A stretch of DNA of 64,000 bases from Kitasatospora fiedleri (GCF_948472415.1 NZ_OX419519.1:4650001-4714000), one strand, 5' to 3'. Positions 11,334 to 20,460 are shown, counted from the stretch's first letter. The notes: generated from the sequence alone by a model not told the origin. Numbers and translations are program-made.

Positions 11334-12265
11334 GCCCGATCCGGGTCGCCGCGATCGACTGCGGCACCAACTCGATCCGCCTGCTGATCGCCGACCTCGA
11401 CCCGGAGACCGGCGCGATCACCGACCTGGACCGGCGGATGCTGATCGTCCGGCTCGGCCAGGACGTCGACCGCACCGGCCGGCTGCACCCCGAGGCGCTG
11501 GCCCGCACCTTCGCGGCCTGCCGCGAGTACGCCGAGGTCATCGCCGCGCACGGGGTCGCCCCGGAGCGGATCAGGATGGTCGCCACCTCCGCCTCCCGGG
11601 ACGCCGAGAACGCCGCCGAGTTCACCGCCGGGGTCAAGGAGATCCTGGGCGTCGAGCCGAGCGTGGTCAGCGGCGACGAGGAGGCCCGGCTCTCCTTCAC
11701 CGGCGCCACCCGCGAACTGCTCGGCGGCCCGCACCGGCCGCCCTACCTGGTGTTCGACCTGGGCGGCGGCTCCACCGAGTTCGTGCTCGGCGAGCAGGAC
11801 GTGCGGGCCGGGTACTCGGCGGACATCGGCTGCGTCCGGATGACGGAGCGTCACTTCGCGGGCGGGCAGCCCACCGAGGCGCAGATCGAGGCCGCCCGGG
11901 CCGACATCCGGGCCGCGCTGGACACCGTCGCCGAGGCCGTCCCGCTGGACTCCGGCGCCACCCTGGTCGGCCTGGCCGGCACCGTCACCACCGTGGCCGG
12001 GATCGCCCTGGAACTGCCCGGCTACGACTCCGAGCGAATCCACCACGCGGTGCTGGACGTCGCCCGGGTGCGGGAGACCGCCCGGTGGCTGCTGCACTCC
12101 TCGCACGCCGAGCGGGCCGCCGTCCCGGTCATGCACCCCGGCCGGGTGGACGTGATCGCGGCGGGCGCGCTGGTCCTGCTGGAGATCATGGAGCGCACCG
12201 GGGCCGCCGAACTGCTGGTCTCCGAGCACGACATCCTCGACGGGATCGCCTGGTCGATCGCCTGA
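11330..12265 (+). CDS. Ppx/GppA family exopolyphosphatase
   Basis: Degrades inorganic polyphosphate or pppGpp from the end, linking phosphate and stringent responses. The GTG start overlaps the DUF501 stop. The 311 residues show the ASKHA fold: DCGTNSIRLLIAD (phosphate 1), AVVSGDEEARLSFTGATREL-type catalytic Glu region, FDLGGGSTEFVLGE (phosphate 2), and VGLAGTVTTVAGIAL. It lacks the C-terminal HD domain of long GppA proteins, so it is the short actinobacterial Ppx type. Downstream is a G-rich inverted segment that may terminate the operon. Confidence 0.92.
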   Translation: MSPIRVAAIDCGTNSIRLLIADLDPETGAITDLDRRMLIVRLGQDVDRTGRLHPEALARTFAACREYAEVIAAHGVAPERIRMVATSASRDAENAAEFTAGVKEILGVEPSVVSGDEEARLSFTGATRELLGGPHRPPYLVFDLGGGSTEFVLGEQDVRAGYSADIGCVRMTERHFAGGQPTEAQIEAARADIRAALDTVAEAVPLDSGATLVGLAGTVTTVAGIALELPGYDSERIHHAVLDVARVRETARWLLHSSHAERAAVPVMHPGRVDVIAAGALVLLEIMERTGAAELLVSEHDILDGIAWSIA

Positions 12266-12383
12266 CCCCGTCCGCCCGCCCCGGGGGGCCGTCCCGGCAG
12301 GCCCCCGCAAGGGCCTTCCGGGTCCCTCCCGGGGCCCTCCGGGGGGTTCCCGGGGGGCCTGCGGCGTGTCGCCCGAAGAAGCT

Positions 12384-12401
12384 TCGTGAATTTCTTCACA
12401 T
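12384..12401 (+). promoter_or_regulatory. Candidate Rex operator upstream of ndh
   Basis: TCGTGAATTTCTTCACAT matches the Rex consensus TTGTGAANNNNTTCACAA at every inner arm position, with one mismatch in each outer dinucleotide. Rex is the NADH/NAD+ sensor of actinobacteria and represses respiratory genes; ndh is a logical target. The site lies about 330 bp before the ndh start codon, so if the promoter is here the 5' leader is long. The 462-bp gap 12266-12727 holds no convincing gene; its first 100 bp are G-rich with inverted repeats, and just before ndh there is a GGGGGTGG ribosome-binding site. Confidence 0.6.
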
Positions 12402-12727
12402 GCCAATCCAGCCTTTCGTCGCACCTGGGTGTCCGCTCCGTCCGAAATGTGGGACCGAAGGTGCCGTCGGCAGCTCGCGCATGGGATCGCAGGCAACCTG
12501 CCGTTCATCCCGGAGAAATCGAAACCCCGCTCGGGAACCCGCACGGCACAAGGATCGTTGCTGCTCAGCGCGGCACTGAGTGCCGGGCCGGTCGCGGAGG
12601 GCGGTCGGCGGGCCCGGAACGGGCCGCCGGGGGCCGAAATGCGGGCGCGTAGTGTAGCACGAGGTGTCCAGGAGCTTGTGACGGGCCTCACGAATGCTCC
12701 GTCAGGCGGGGGTGGATACTTTCGGAT

Positions 12728-14095
12728 ATGAGCACCACGGAGCGTCCTCGCATCCTCATTGTCGGCGGTGGTTACGTCGGCCTGTATGCCGCGATGCGCA
12801 TCCTCAAAAAGATGCGCTACGGCGAAGCGACCGTCACGGTCGTCGACCCGCGGTCGTACATGACGTACCTGCCCTTCCTTCCCGAGGCGGCCGGCGGCAA
12901 CGTCGCGCCCCGCAACCTCGTCGCGCCGCTGCGCAGCGCCCTCAAGAAGGCGGAGGTGCTCACCGGTCACGTGACCGAGGTGGACCACGCCCGCAAGGTC
13001 GCCACCATCCAGCCCGCGGCGGGCGACTCCTACGAACTGCCCTTCGAGTACCTGGTCGTCGCGACCGGCTCGGTCTCCCGGACCTTCCCGATCCCGGGTC
13101 TGGCGGAGCACGGCATCGGCATGAAGACGGTCGAGGAGGCGATCAGCCTCCGCAACCACGTCATGGCGCAGCTCGACAAGGCCGAGTCCACCACGGACGA
13201 GGACGTCCGGCGCAAGGCCCTGACCTTCGTGGTCATCGGCGGTGGCTTCGCCGGCATCGAGACCGTCGCCGAGATCGAGGACATGGCGCGCGACGCCGCC
13301 AAGATCTACAAGACCGTCAGCCGGGACGACATGCGCTTCGTCGTGGTGGAGGCGGCCAACCGCATCCTCCCCGAGATGGGCCCCGACCTGGGTCTGTGGA
13401 CCAAGGGCCGGCTGGAGGAGCGCAACATCGAGGTCTACATCGAGACCTCGATGGACTCCTGCGTCGACCAGCACGTGGTGCTGAAGAACGGCATGGAGTT
13501 CGACGCCTCCACCATCGTGTGGACCGCCGGCGTCAAGCCCAACCCGGTCGTCAACCGCTTCGGCCTCCCGCTCGGCCCGCGCGGCCACGTGGACACCGCG
13601 GCGACCCTCCAGGTCCAGGGCTTCGACTACGTCTGGGCGGCCGGCGACAATGCGCAGGTCCCCGACCTGGCCGCCGGTGAGGGCGCCTGGTGCCCGCCGA
13701 ACGCGCAGCACGCGGTCCGCCAGGCCGCCGTCCTCGGTGACAACGTCATCGCGGGCATGCGCGGCTTCCCGCAGGCCGAGTACAAGCACAAGAACCTCGG
13801 CGCGGTGGCCGGCCTCGGCCTGCACAAGGGCGTGGCGATCCTGTTCGGCAAGGTCAAGCTCAAGGGCCGCCTGGCCTGGTGGTTCCACCGCGGCTACCAC
13901 GGCGCGATGGTCCCGACCATGAACCGCAAGATCCGGGTCTTCACCGACTGGACCCTGGCGATGTTCCTCAAGCGCGAGACGGTCGGCCTCTCCGAGATGG
14001 AGAAGCCCTTCGACGCCTTCCAGGAGGCGACCGCCCCCGCGCCGAAGCCCGCCGCCGCGGCCGAGCCCGCCAAGGAGCTCGCCGCGAGCAAGTAA
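12728..14095 (+). CDS. ndh: NADH dehydrogenase, type II (NDH-2)
   Basis: Peripheral membrane flavoenzyme that passes electrons from NADH to menaquinone without pumping protons. The 455 residues start MSTTERPRILIVGGGYVGLYAAMRIL, the FAD-binding GxGxxG fold; a second dinucleotide fold for NADH is FVVIGGGFAGIETVAEIED; a third FAD contact is DYVWAAGDNAQVPD. The C-terminal region GRLAWWFHRGYHG and the following amphipathic helix match the membrane-binding part of NDH-2. The extreme C-terminus is Ala/Pro/Lys-rich. Regulation by Rex is suggested by the upstream operator. Confidence 0.94.
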   Translation: MSTTERPRILIVGGGYVGLYAAMRILKKMRYGEATVTVVDPRSYMTYLPFLPEAAGGNVAPRNLVAPLRSALKKAEVLTGHVTEVDHARKVATIQPAAGDSYELPFEYLVVATGSVSRTFPIPGLAEHGIGMKTVEEAISLRNHVMAQLDKAESTTDEDVRRKALTFVVIGGGFAGIETVAEIEDMARDAAKIYKTVSRDDMRFVVVEAANRILPEMGPDLGLWTKGRLEERNIEVYIETSMDSCVDQHVVLKNGMEFDASTIVWTAGVKPNPVVNRFGLPLGPRGHVDTAATLQVQGFDYVWAAGDNAQVPDLAAGEGAWCPPNAQHAVRQAAVLGDNVIAGMRGFPQAEYKHKNLGAVAGLGLHKGVAILFGKVKLKGRLAWWFHRGYHGAMVPTMNRKIRVFTDWTLAMFLKRETVGLSEMEKPFDAFQEATAPAPKPAAAAEPAKELAASK

Positions 14096-14220
14096 GCGAC
14101 CAGACCCGACACAGGTCGGGTTCGAGTCGGAGGCCCTCCGCCCGGCAGCGCCGCCGGACCACGACCTCCGTGGTGCTCAGCCGGCCCCGCCACCGGGCGG
14201 AGTAAGCACATAGGTGACGC

Positions 14221-14254
14221 GAAGGCCCCCACCCTCCACCGGGTGGGGGCCTTC
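14221..14254. terminator. Bidirectional terminator between ndh and bldA
   Basis: A perfect 14-bp stem (GAAGGCCCCCACCC / GGGTGGGGGCCTTC) with a 6-base loop lies between the convergent ndh and tRNA genes and can serve both. No long T-run flanks it. Confidence 0.8.
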
Positions 14255-14346
14255 GGGCGTTCCGGGGCCCGTGGCCGGGCCGCCACCCCGGCCCGGGGGC
14301 CCGTGACCGGGCCATCACCCCAGGTCACCGAGGGTGGGCAGGAGAG

Positions 14347-14428
14347 TGCCCAGAGCCGGACTCGAACCGGCACGGCCTCACGGCCAAGCAGTTTTAAGCT
14401 GCCCGTGTCTGCGTTCCACCATCTGGGC
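14347..14428 (-). tRNA. bldA: tRNA-Leu, anticodon UAA (reads UUA): bldA
   Basis: The minus strand folds into a complete class II tRNA: acceptor GCCCAGA/TCTGGGC, a D arm with GCAGACAC, anticodon stem GGCAG/CTGCT with loop CTTAAAA giving anticodon UAA, a long variable arm (GGCCGTGAGGCC), and a TpsiC arm with GGTTCGAGTCC. CCA is not encoded. In streptomycetes the UUA-reading leucine tRNA is bldA, a developmental regulator because TTA codons are confined to few, mostly accessory or regulatory genes; location next to ndh fits the known bldA locus. Its -10 box TAGGCT lies about 28 bases upstream. Confidence 0.96.
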
Positions 14429-14455
14429 CTGGGAGCGCGGCGAACTCAGTCACTG

Positions 14456-14461
14456 AGCCTA
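14456..14461 (-). promoter_or_regulatory. -10 box (TAGGCT) of bldA
   Basis: TAGGCT on the minus strand lies 28 bases before the mature 5' end of the tRNA, leaving a precursor leader of about 20 bases for RNase P to remove. The surrounding 14429-14778 gap holds no gene. Confidence 0.5.
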
Positions 14462-14778
14462 GTCGGCCGGGCGAGTGTTTCGCATATTTCCCGGGACGGA
14501 AGTTGTCATGCTTCCATGCCATCTGACGAAGCGTCCGCCGTTTCGGCCACCCGGCGGCGGTTCTCGGCCACCCGGGTCCCGGGCGGAGGTCGGGGGAGGG
14601 GTCATCCCGCAGGAGGAGACGGCGGGAGGGGCCGTACGCCTGGCGGCGGTGGGGCAACCGTTCGGCGGAGCGACGTGGGCGGGCCCGGGCGGCGGTGAGG
14701 ATGGAGTAGCGGTCGGAGGAGCCTTCCCGTCCGGTCGCGCCGTGACGAACCCCGACCCTCCGGACAGGAGTCCCCACC

Positions 14779-15552
14779 GTGAGCACCTCGACCGCGTACG
14801 CAGCCCACACCGGCCTGGCGGCGGCCCGCGCCACCGGTCTGCACAAGGTCTACGGCGAGGGCGAGACCCGCGTCGTGGCACTGGACGACGTCTCGGTCTC
14901 CTTCGGGCGGGGCGAGTTCACCGCGATCATGGGGCCGTCCGGCTCCGGCAAGTCGACGCTGATGCACTGCATGGCCGGGCTGGACAAGGTCACCTCGGGG
15001 TCGGCCACGATCGGCGAGACCGAGCTGGTCGGGCTGAAGGACAAGCAGCTGACCAAGCTCCGCCGGGACAAGATCGGCTTCGTCTTCCAGGCGTTCAACC
15101 TGCTGCCCACGCTGACCGCGCTGGAGAACATCACGCTGCCGACGGACATCGCGGGCCGCAAGGTCGACCGGGCCTGGCTGGACCGGGTGGTGGAGACGGT
15201 CGGCCTGTCCGGCCGGCTCTCGCACCGCCCGGCCCAGCTCTCCGGCGGCCAGCAGCAGCGGGTGGCGTGCGCCCGGGCGCTGGCCTCCAAGCCGGAGATC
15301 ATCTTCGCCGACGAGCCCACCGGCAACCTGGACTCCCGCTCCGGCGCGGAGATCCTCTCCTTCCTGCGCAACTCGGTGCGCGAACTCGGCCAGACCGTGG
15401 TGATGGTGACGCACGACCCGGTGGCCGCCTCGTACGCGGACCGGGTGGTGTTCCTGGCCGACGGCCGGATCGTCGACGAGCTGTTCGGGCCGACCGCCGA
15501 CACCGTCCTGGACCGGATGCGCCGCTTCGACGCCAAGGGCCGCACCAGCTGA
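14779..15552 (+). CDS. ABC transporter ATP-binding protein, MacB/LolD type
   Basis: The 257-residue ATPase of an exporter or extracellular-release machine. GTG start preceded by GGACAGGAG. Walker A is MGPSGSGKSTLMHCMAGLD, Q-loop FQAFNLLPTLTALENITLP, signature LSGGQQQRVACARAL, Walker B IIFADEPTGNLDS, and H-loop VMVTHDPVAASYADR. The region after the signature (DEPTGNLD) is typical of FtsE/MacB/LolD ATPases that drive FtsX-like permeases by mechanotransmission. It sits 72 bp upstream of exactly such a permease, so the two make one transporter of unknown substrate. Confidence 0.93.
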   Translation: MSTSTAYAAHTGLAAARATGLHKVYGEGETRVVALDDVSVSFGRGEFTAIMGPSGSGKSTLMHCMAGLDKVTSGSATIGETELVGLKDKQLTKLRRDKIGFVFQAFNLLPTLTALENITLPTDIAGRKVDRAWLDRVVETVGLSGRLSHRPAQLSGGQQQRVACARALASKPEIIFADEPTGNLDSRSGAEILSFLRNSVRELGQTVVMVTHDPVAASYADRVVFLADGRIVDELFGPTADTVLDRMRRFDAKGRTS

Positions 15553-15624
15553 CGCCGCGCCAGCCGCGTCCGCCGCGTCAGCCCCCGTCGAACCGACCGC
15601 ACCCCTCTCCCCAGGACTGACCCC

Positions 15625-18189
15625 ATGCATCGCACCGCACTGCGCAACGTGCTGGCCCACAAGGGCCGACTCCTGATGACGGTACTGGCCGTGCTGCTGG
15701 GCACCGCCTTCGTGGCCGGCACCCTGGTGTTCTCCGACACCATGGGCCAGGCCATGCGCAACAGCTACTCCACCAGCTTCTCGGACGTCTCGGTGCTGGT
15801 CTCCGCCACCGGCGCGGACGACGGCGGCCCCACCGACGGCGACGCCCCGCGGCCGGAGCGGAACTCGCTGACCCAGGACACCGTCCAGCAGCTGGCCGCG
15901 CTGCCCGGCACCGAGCGGGCCCGCGGCGTGGTCTCCGGCTTCACCGGCGTCGCCGACAAGAAGGGCGACCTGGTCGGCCAGGTCTGGGGCGCCCGCGGCG
16001 CCAACTTCGTCCCGGACGCCTCCGGCGCGGACACCCGCTACCCGATGGCCGAGGGCCGCGGCCCGCGCGCCGGGGGCGAGATCGCGCTGAACCGGCAGGC
16101 CGCCGACAAGGCCGGCTACCACCTCGGCGACACCGTCCGGGTGGCCGGCAACGGCGCCGCCCGGGACGCCGTGCTGACCGGCGTCTTCACCACCGACGAC
16201 CCGCAGGTCACCTCCGGCGGCACCCTGGTGCTGATGGACACCGCCACCGCCCAGCGGGAGCTGCTGGAGCCGGGCCGGTTCAGCTCGGTGGTGCTCACCG
16301 CCAAGGCCGGCACCTCCGAGCAGGCGCTGCTGGAGCAGGCCCGGGCGAAGACCGGCACCGACGGCGTCGAGCTGCAGACCGGCCAGGAGCTCAAGGACGA
16401 GCAGACCAGGATGGTCGCCGACTCGGTCAGCACCACCAAGACCATGCTGCTGGTGTTCGCCGGCATCTCGCTGTTCGTCGGCGTCTTCATCATCGTCAAC
16501 ACCTTCACCATGCTGATCGCCCAGCGGCTCCGGGAGCTGGCGCTGCTGCGGGCGGTCGGCGCCAGCCGCGGCCAGGTCACCAGGTCGGTGCTGGTGGAGG
16601 CGCTGGCGATCGGCCTGGTCGCCTCGGCCGGCGGCCTGCTCGCGGGCGTCGGCATCGGCGCGGGCCTGCAGTCCCTGCTGCACGCCTTCGACGAGGGCAT
16701 GCCCACCGGCTCGCTGGTGGTCGCCCCGGCGACGGTGGTCGCCACCCTGGTGGTCGGCGTGGTGGTCACCGTGCTGTCGGCGCTGCTGCCGGCCGTCCGG
16801 GCCTCCCGGATTCCCCCGGTGGCGGCGATGAGCAGCGGCGAGCAGCCCAGCACCCAGCGCGGCCTGCTGATCCGCAACACGATCGGGGTGCTGCTGGCCG
16901 GCGCCGGGCTGGGCCTGATCCTGGCCGGCGCGAACGGCAGCGGCTCGGGCGCCCAGCACCTGCTGGAGCTCGGCGCCCCGGTCACCCTGATCGGCGTGTT
17001 CGTGCTGCTGCCGCTGCTGTCGCGGCCGGTGATCGCGCTGGTCGGTCCGGTGCTGGCCCGGCTGTTCGGCACCCCCGGCAAGCTGGCCCGGCTGAACGCG
17101 GTGCGCAACCCGCGCCGCACCGCCAGCACCGCGGCCGCGCTGACCATCGGCCTGACCCTGGTCACCGCGCTGACCGTGATCGGCAACTCGGTCACCAGCG
17201 CCGTCACCTCGATGGTCGCCGGGTCGATGAAGGCCGACTACGTGGTCGCCATGGCCAACGGCCGCCAGCTGTCCCCCGAGCTGACCGGGCTGGTGGCCGG
17301 GGCGAAGGGCGTCGAGGCGGTCAGCCGGGTCGACAACGTCTGGTGGCACCTGGACGGCTCCGACCAGGCCAAGGCGATCGAGGGCTACGACGCCGACGCC
17401 TTCGACCAGTTGGTCGGCCTGACCATGGCCTCCGGCTCCACCGGGGCGCTCAAGCAGGGCCAGGTGCTGGTCAACGACGAGTTCGCCGCCACCCACCACC
17501 TCGCGGTCGGCTCCACCCTGTCGGCCACCGCCCCGAAGGGCCAGGCCGTGACGCTCACCGTCGGCGGCGTCTTCGAGCGCAACGACGGGGTCTCCCCGGT
17601 GCTGGCCCCCAACCAACTGGTCGAGCGCTACGACCCCGACCCGCTGGTCCAGCAGATCCTGGTGAAGGGCGTCGACGGCCCGAGCGACGCGCTGAAGCAG
17701 TCGATCAAGGACGCCACCGGCCGCAACCCGGTGATGGAGGTCCGGACCATGAAGGACATGGTCGACGAGTTCAGCCGGATCATCTCGACCATGCTCAACC
17801 TGATGTACGGCCTGCTCGGCATGGCGGTGGTCGTCGCCGTCCTCGGCGTGGTCAACACGCTCGCCATGTCGGTGTTCGAGCGCAAGCGCGAGATCGGCAT
17901 GCTGCGGGCGATCGGCCTGGAGCGGCGCGGCATCAAGCGGATGATCCGCCTGGAGTCCGTGGTGATCTCGGTCTTCGGCGCCTTCGTGGGCGTCCTGCTC
18001 GGCTGCTTCCTCGCCTGGGCCGCGACCCGGACCCTGGCTTCCGAACTGAAGGGACTGACCACCGTGATCCCGTACGGCAGCGTGCTGCTCTTCCTCGCCC
18101 TCGCCGCCCTGGTCGGCATGGTCGCCGCCCTCTGGCCGGCCCGCCGGGCCGCCCGGATGGACATCCTGACCAGCATCAAGACCGACTGA
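15625..18189 (+). CDS. FtsX-like ABC transporter permease
   Basis: An 854-residue integral membrane protein with two FtsX/MacB-type permease units. Each half has a large extracytoplasmic domain between transmembrane helices: TM1 near residue 15-35 (LLMTVLAVLLGTAFVAGTLVF), a cluster at about 273-400 including the LRELALLRAVGASRGQVTRSVLVEA coupling segment, an inner pair near residues 430-520, and a terminal cluster with KREIGMLRAIGLERRGIKRMIRLE. The repeated L-R-A-[IV]-G motif is the family signature. It pairs with the ATPase upstream. Substrate unknown; lipoprotein release or peptide efflux are the usual roles. Confidence 0.92.
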   Translation: MHRTALRNVLAHKGRLLMTVLAVLLGTAFVAGTLVFSDTMGQAMRNSYSTSFSDVSVLVSATGADDGGPTDGDAPRPERNSLTQDTVQQLAALPGTERARGVVSGFTGVADKKGDLVGQVWGARGANFVPDASGADTRYPMAEGRGPRAGGEIALNRQAADKAGYHLGDTVRVAGNGAARDAVLTGVFTTDDPQVTSGGTLVLMDTATAQRELLEPGRFSSVVLTAKAGTSEQALLEQARAKTGTDGVELQTGQELKDEQTRMVADSVSTTKTMLLVFAGISLFVGVFIIVNTFTMLIAQRLRELALLRAVGASRGQVTRSVLVEALAIGLVASAGGLLAGVGIGAGLQSLLHAFDEGMPTGSLVVAPATVVATLVVGVVVTVLSALLPAVRASRIPPVAAMSSGEQPSTQRGLLIRNTIGVLLAGAGLGLILAGANGSGSGAQHLLELGAPVTLIGVFVLLPLLSRPVIALVGPVLARLFGTPGKLARLNAVRNPRRTASTAAALTIGLTLVTALTVIGNSVTSAVTSMVAGSMKADYVVAMANGRQLSPELTGLVAGAKGVEAVSRVDNVWWHLDGSDQAKAIEGYDADAFDQLVGLTMASGSTGALKQGQVLVNDEFAATHHLAVGSTLSATAPKGQAVTLTVGGVFERNDGVSPVLAPNQLVERYDPDPLVQQILVKGVDGPSDALKQSIKDATGRNPVMEVRTMKDMVDEFSRIISTMLNLMYGLLGMAVVVAVLGVVNTLAMSVFERKREIGMLRAIGLERRGIKRMIRLESVVISVFGAFVGVLLGCFLAWAATRTLASELKGLTTVIPYGSVLLFLALAALVGMVAALWPARRAARMDILTSIKTD

Positions 18190-18199
18190 CCCGACGTCG

Positions 18200-18237
18200 G
18201 GAAGCCGCCCGTCCCGGTCGCGGGGCGGGCGGCTTCC
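18200..18237. terminator. Bidirectional terminator, permease/cyclophilin
   Basis: GGAAGCCGCCCG and CGGGCGGCTTCC plus an inner 5-bp extension form a 17-bp stem (one G-T pair) closed by GTCG, between convergent stop codons. Confidence 0.75.
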
Positions 18238-18251
18238 GGGTGCCGGACCGG

Positions 18252-18779
18252 TCAGCGGGTCTCGATCGCGACCTTCTCGATCACCACGTCCTGCACCGGG
18301 CGGTCGTTGCGCGGGTTGGTCGCGGTGGTGGCGATCGCGTCGACGACCTTCCGGCTGGCCTCGTCCGCGACCTCGCCGAAGATGGTGTGCTTGCCGGTCA
18401 GCCAGCTGGTCGCGCCGACCGTGACGAAGAACTGCGAACCGTTGGTGCCCGGGCCCGCGTTGGCCATCGCCAGCAGGTACGGCTTGGTGAAGGCCAGGTC
18501 CGGGTGGAACTCGTCGGCGAACTCGTAGCCCGGGCCGCCGGTGCCGTTGCCCAGCGGGTCGCCGCCCTGGATCATGAAGCCCTCGATCACCCGGTGGAAG
18601 ACCGTGCCGTCGTACAGCGGCGCGTTGCTGGGCTGCCCGGTGTTCGGGTCGATCCACTGGCGCTCACCCGTCGCCAGCTCCACGAAGTTCTTGACCGTCT
18701 TGGGCGCGTGGTTCGGCAGCAGCCGGATCACGATGTCGCCCCGGTTGGTCTTCAGCGTGGCGTACAGCTCCTCGGCCAT
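18252..18779 (-). CDS. Peptidyl-prolyl cis-trans isomerase, cyclophilin type
   Basis: A 175-residue cytoplasmic cyclophilin that speeds proline isomerisation in folding. No signal peptide: it begins MAEELYATLKTNRGDIVIRL. Active-site elements are FHRVIEGFMIQGGD (catalytic Arg), AMANAGPGTNGSQFFVT, and LTGKHTIFGEV; the Trp usually found before LTGKH is retained as SWLTGKH, a mark of cyclosporin-binding cyclophilins. Divergent from the Bax-inhibitor-like gene with 169 bp between starts. Confidence 0.94.
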   Translation of the reverse strand: MAEELYATLKTNRGDIVIRLLPNHAPKTVKNFVELATGERQWIDPNTGQPSNAPLYDGTVFHRVIEGFMIQGGDPLGNGTGGPGYEFADEFHPDLAFTKPYLLAMANAGPGTNGSQFFVTVGATSWLTGKHTIFGEVADEASRKVVDAIATTATNPRNDRPVQDVVIEKVAIETR

Positions 18780-18948
18780 CGGGGGCCGCCTTTCTGGGTA
18801 TGCGTCAGTTGCGCCACCCACCCTGCCCCCTCGGTGGCCCCCCGCGCAGCCGACACGGATCATCCTCACGACCGACGCGGAATACTTTGCCAAACCATTA
18901 CTCTTGTGCTCTGTGTGGGTGGTGCCGTACCGCCCCGGAGGGAATGTG

Positions 18949-19830
18949 ATGAGAAGCAGGAACCCGGTCTTCTCGCGGGAGGGGTCCTTCACCCGCGACA
19001 ACCAGTACGCGGGGTTCGGCACGCAGCCGGCCGCCCAGCCCGGGCAGCCGGCCTACGGGTCCCCGTACGCGGGCGGCCCGTACGGCGGCCCGCAGGCCGC
19101 CGGGCAGCCGCCGCTGACGGACGACCAGCTCGCCGCGATGTACGGCGCGCCGTCCGCCGGTCCGGCCCGGACCGGCCGGATGACGATGGACGACGTGGTG
19201 GCCCGGACGGCCATGACGCTGCTCACCCTGGTCGCCTTCGGCGCGGTGGCCTGGTTCACCGTGCCGGTGGACAACTTCGCCCCGGCGATCGGCGCCGCCC
19301 TGGTCGCCATGGTCATCGGCCTGGTGGTGAGCTTCAAGCGCAGCGTCAACCCCGGCCTGATCCTGGCTTACGCGGCGCTGGAGGGCTTCTTCCTCGGCGC
19401 GCTCAGCAAGGCCTTCGAGACGCTCTTCGAGGGCATCGCCATCCAGGCCGTGCTGGGCACCGCCGCGGTGTTCGCGGCCACGCTGATCGCCTACCGGAGC
19501 GGCCGGATCCGGGTCACCCCCCGGTACACCCGGATCGGCCTCACGATCGCCATGGGCTTCCTGCTCCTGATGCTGGTCAACCTGGTCGCGATGCTCTTCG
19601 GCGCCGACTTCGGCCTGCGCTCGGGCCCGCTGGGCATCGTGGTCGGCCTGATCGGCATCGCGCTCGGCGCGTTCTTCCTCACCCTCGACTACGCCGAGAT
19701 CGAGGAGGGCATCCGGCAGGGCGCCCCCGAGAAGGAGGCCTGGCGGGCCGCCTTCGGCCTGACGCTGTCGCTGGTGTGGATCTACCTGGAGATGCTGCGC
19801 CTGATCGCCATCCTGCGCGGCGACGACTGA
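18949..19830 (+). CDS. Bax inhibitor-1/YccA family membrane protein
   Basis: A 293-residue membrane protein of the TMBIM/BI-1 superfamily (pH-gated calcium leak or protease modulator in studied members). ATG was chosen over the in-frame GTG one codon earlier because GGAGGG is spaced 6 bases from it. The first 85 residues are Gly/Pro/Tyr/Ala-rich and disordered (QPAYGSPYAGGPYGG). Then seven membrane helices follow, from TAMTLLTLVAFGAVAWF to WIYLEMLRLIAIL, with the family's LTLDYAEIEEGI acidic region near the end. Its strand-mate downstream is an unknown gene beyond a strong terminator. Confidence 0.88.
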   Translation: MRSRNPVFSREGSFTRDNQYAGFGTQPAAQPGQPAYGSPYAGGPYGGPQAAGQPPLTDDQLAAMYGAPSAGPARTGRMTMDDVVARTAMTLLTLVAFGAVAWFTVPVDNFAPAIGAALVAMVIGLVVSFKRSVNPGLILAYAALEGFFLGALSKAFETLFEGIAIQAVLGTAAVFAATLIAYRSGRIRVTPRYTRIGLTIAMGFLLLMLVNLVAMLFGADFGLRSGPLGIVVGLIGIALGAFFLTLDYAEIEEGIRQGAPEKEAWRAAFGLTLSLVWIYLEMLRLIAILRGDD

Positions 19831-19869
19831 CCGCGCCGGCACGACCGACCGCGCCGCACGGCGCGGACC

Positions 19870-19909
19870 GCGGCGGGCCCCGGAGGAACGATCCTCCGGG
19901 GCCCGCCGC
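19870..19909 (+). terminator. Perfect 18-bp terminator hairpin
   Basis: GCGGCGGGCCCCGGAGGA and its exact complement enclose the tetraloop ACGA, 40 bases after the Bax-inhibitor stop codon and before the next promoter. Confidence 0.8.
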
Positions 19910-19939
19910 ACGCCCCGGCGAGGGCCTACCCTCGGGGGC

Positions 19940-20353
19940 ATGTCCGAGCACCTCCCCGCCGCCCCGCAGCCCCCCGCCGAGCACCCGCCCGCCGAGGGCC
20001 TTCCCGCCGAGGACCTCGCCGCCGACGCCGCGCGGCTGACCGCCGCCGTCGACCGGCTCGCCGACCGCTTCCGGGCGATGCCGCAGAGCCGCCTGCTGGC
20101 CGTCGTCCCCGGGCACCCGTCCCGGGCCGCCGCCGCGCTCGACCTGGCCGGTCGGCTGGCCGACCGGGCCCGGGCGCTGGAGGGCCTGCCCGCGCTGGCG
20201 GTGCCCGACTGCGGGGCGTTCGCGGTGGGCGACCAACTCGCGGTCACCGGGCACGACCTGGCGCTCGCCGCGGGCACCGGCCACCCGGACGCGCCGGCCG
20301 CGCTGGCCGCCGCGCTCGCCGAGGTCGAGCGGACCGACCGGCTCACCGCCTGA
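19940..20353 (+). CDS. Hypothetical helical protein
   Basis: A 137-residue protein I do not recognise. The first 35 residues are Pro/Glu/Ala-rich (PAAPQPPAEHPPAEGLPAEDL) and probably disordered; the rest is Ala/Leu-rich, predicted helical, with one Cys and no membrane segment or signal peptide. The start appears leaderless: TACCCT ends 7 bases before ATG. It converges on the gene at 20461 with a long hairpin between. A cytoplasmic location is inferred. Confidence 0.6.
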   Translation: MSEHLPAAPQPPAEHPPAEGLPAEDLAADAARLTAAVDRLADRFRAMPQSRLLAVVPGHPSRAAAALDLAGRLADRARALEGLPALAVPDCGAFAVGDQLAVTGHDLALAAGTGHPDAPAALAAALAEVERTDRLTA

Positions 20354-20387
20354 CGCCCCGTCAGGGCCGTCCGGGCGCCGGAACGCC

Positions 20388-20442
20388 GACGGGGCGCCGA
20401 GCCGGCCCGGGCAACCCCTTGCCGGGCGGTCGGCGCCCCGTC
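20388..20442. terminator. Bipartite terminator hairpin
   Basis: GACGGGGCGCCGA and TCGGCGCCCCGTC form a 13-bp outer stem; the loop itself can fold (CCGGGCAA / TTGCCGGG). It lies between convergent genes. Confidence 0.75.
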
Positions 20443-20460
20443 GCGGGCGCGGGCGGGCGG

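Noticed and set aside
14602..18657. 1351-residue minus-strand open frame
   Set aside because: Composition is that of frame shadows (His/Gln/Asp/Arg-rich), with no motif and with strong genes on the opposite strand; only its far end overlaps the true cyclophilin region.
17343..20039. 898-residue open frame across several genes
   Set aside because: It is Arg/Gly/Pro-rich, runs through the permease, cyclophilin and Bax-inhibitor genes in the wrong frame, and has no domain. It is a shadow caused by high GC.
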